5,398 nucleotides of DNA from Bacteroidia bacterium (GTDB taxonomy: Bacteria > Planctomycetota > Phycisphaerae > Phycisphaerales > SM1A02): positions 1 to 5,398 of the forward strand of contig JASGCG010000134.1 in the NCBI GenBank assembly GCA_030054235.1, read 5' to 3'. Position 1 is the stretch's first letter. Each line of letters opens with the position of its first letter. Shown here piece by piece: positions 5,360-5,398 of this stretch. The notes below the pieces were generated by a model, which had not been told where the DNA came from, searched no databases, and saw only the letters and a list, made by a program, of their open reading frames with translations. Made by a program: the position numbers and the translations under genes.

Positions 5360-5398
5360 ATGCAGCAGGACTTGGCGTACGGCCAGCCGCCTCACCGG
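5360..5398 (+). CDS. Start of an unidentified gene (3' end outside window)
   Basis: An ATG 9 nt after the acyltransferase stop opens a frame that stays open for 13 codons to the window end (MQQDLAYGQPPHR). A GTG at 5354 in the same frame is an alternative start. There is no Shine-Dalgarno sequence, but the TAGCCT box sits at the leaderless distance. Too little sequence is present to suggest a family. The tight spacing on the same strand suggests that it follows the acyltransferase in one transcription unit, with or without its own promoter. Confidence 0.5.
   Translation, partial: MQQDLAYGQPPHR

Noticed and set aside
3572..5395. Long minus-strand open frame (607 codons) opposite the acyltransferase gene
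   Set aside because: Its translation is a low-complexity Arg/His/Ala/Leu mix without recognisable motifs, while the plus strand encodes clear LPLAT and OlsB-like motifs. High GC at third positions creates such antisense frames.

Overview
The window is GC-rich and looks chromosomal. It most resembles a planctomycete of the Phycisphaerae type. The clues are a secreted parallel beta-helix protein that ends in the short duplicated 'DxNxDGxVDGADLGLL...WG' dockerin-like tail common in that group, a secreted Cys-type sulfatase next to it, and no clear Shine-Dalgarno sequence before any of the starts. The assignment rests on recalled family features, not on a search.

Layout: (1) positions 1-258 hold the 3' end of a plus-strand gene for a small NTF2/SnoaL-like protein. 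(2) Positions 259-324 are a convergent gap with two compact hairpins in tandem, probably a shared bidirectional terminator. (3) A minus-strand sulfatase gene runs from about 1923 (possibly 1956) down to 325. (4) Positions 1957-2139 separate the sulfatase from the divergent beta-helix gene. They hold nested inverted repeats, a small palindrome, an extended -10 promoter candidate and a UUCG-type hairpin just before the start codon. (5) Positions 2140-3597 encode a 485-residue secreted protein: signal peptide, beta-helix with six regular rungs, choice-of-anchor-Q-like module, Pro linker and two EF-hand-like dockerin repeats. (6) Positions 3623-5350 encode a 575-residue two-domain acyltransferase: an N-terminal lysophospholipid-acyltransferase-like domain fused to a C-terminal OlsB/GNAT-like N-acyltransferase domain. 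This is the architecture of bifunctional amino-acid-lipid synthases of the OlsF kind. (7) From 5360 the first 13 codons of another gene run off the window.

The sulfatase and the beta-helix protein share a control region and are both predicted to be exported, which suggests a role in handling sulfated polysaccharide or in surface display. The acyltransferase is cytoplasmic or membrane-peripheral and probably unrelated in function. Its start and the next gene's start are each preceded at 6-7 nt by a TAGC(A/C)T box, which suggests leaderless transcription rather than a simple operon. I see no mobile element, CRISPR array, tRNA or rRNA, and no multi-gene system that I would call undescribed. The most noteworthy items are the cysteine-laddered beta-helix with its dockerin tail, the fused acyltransferase and the leaderless-type start signals.
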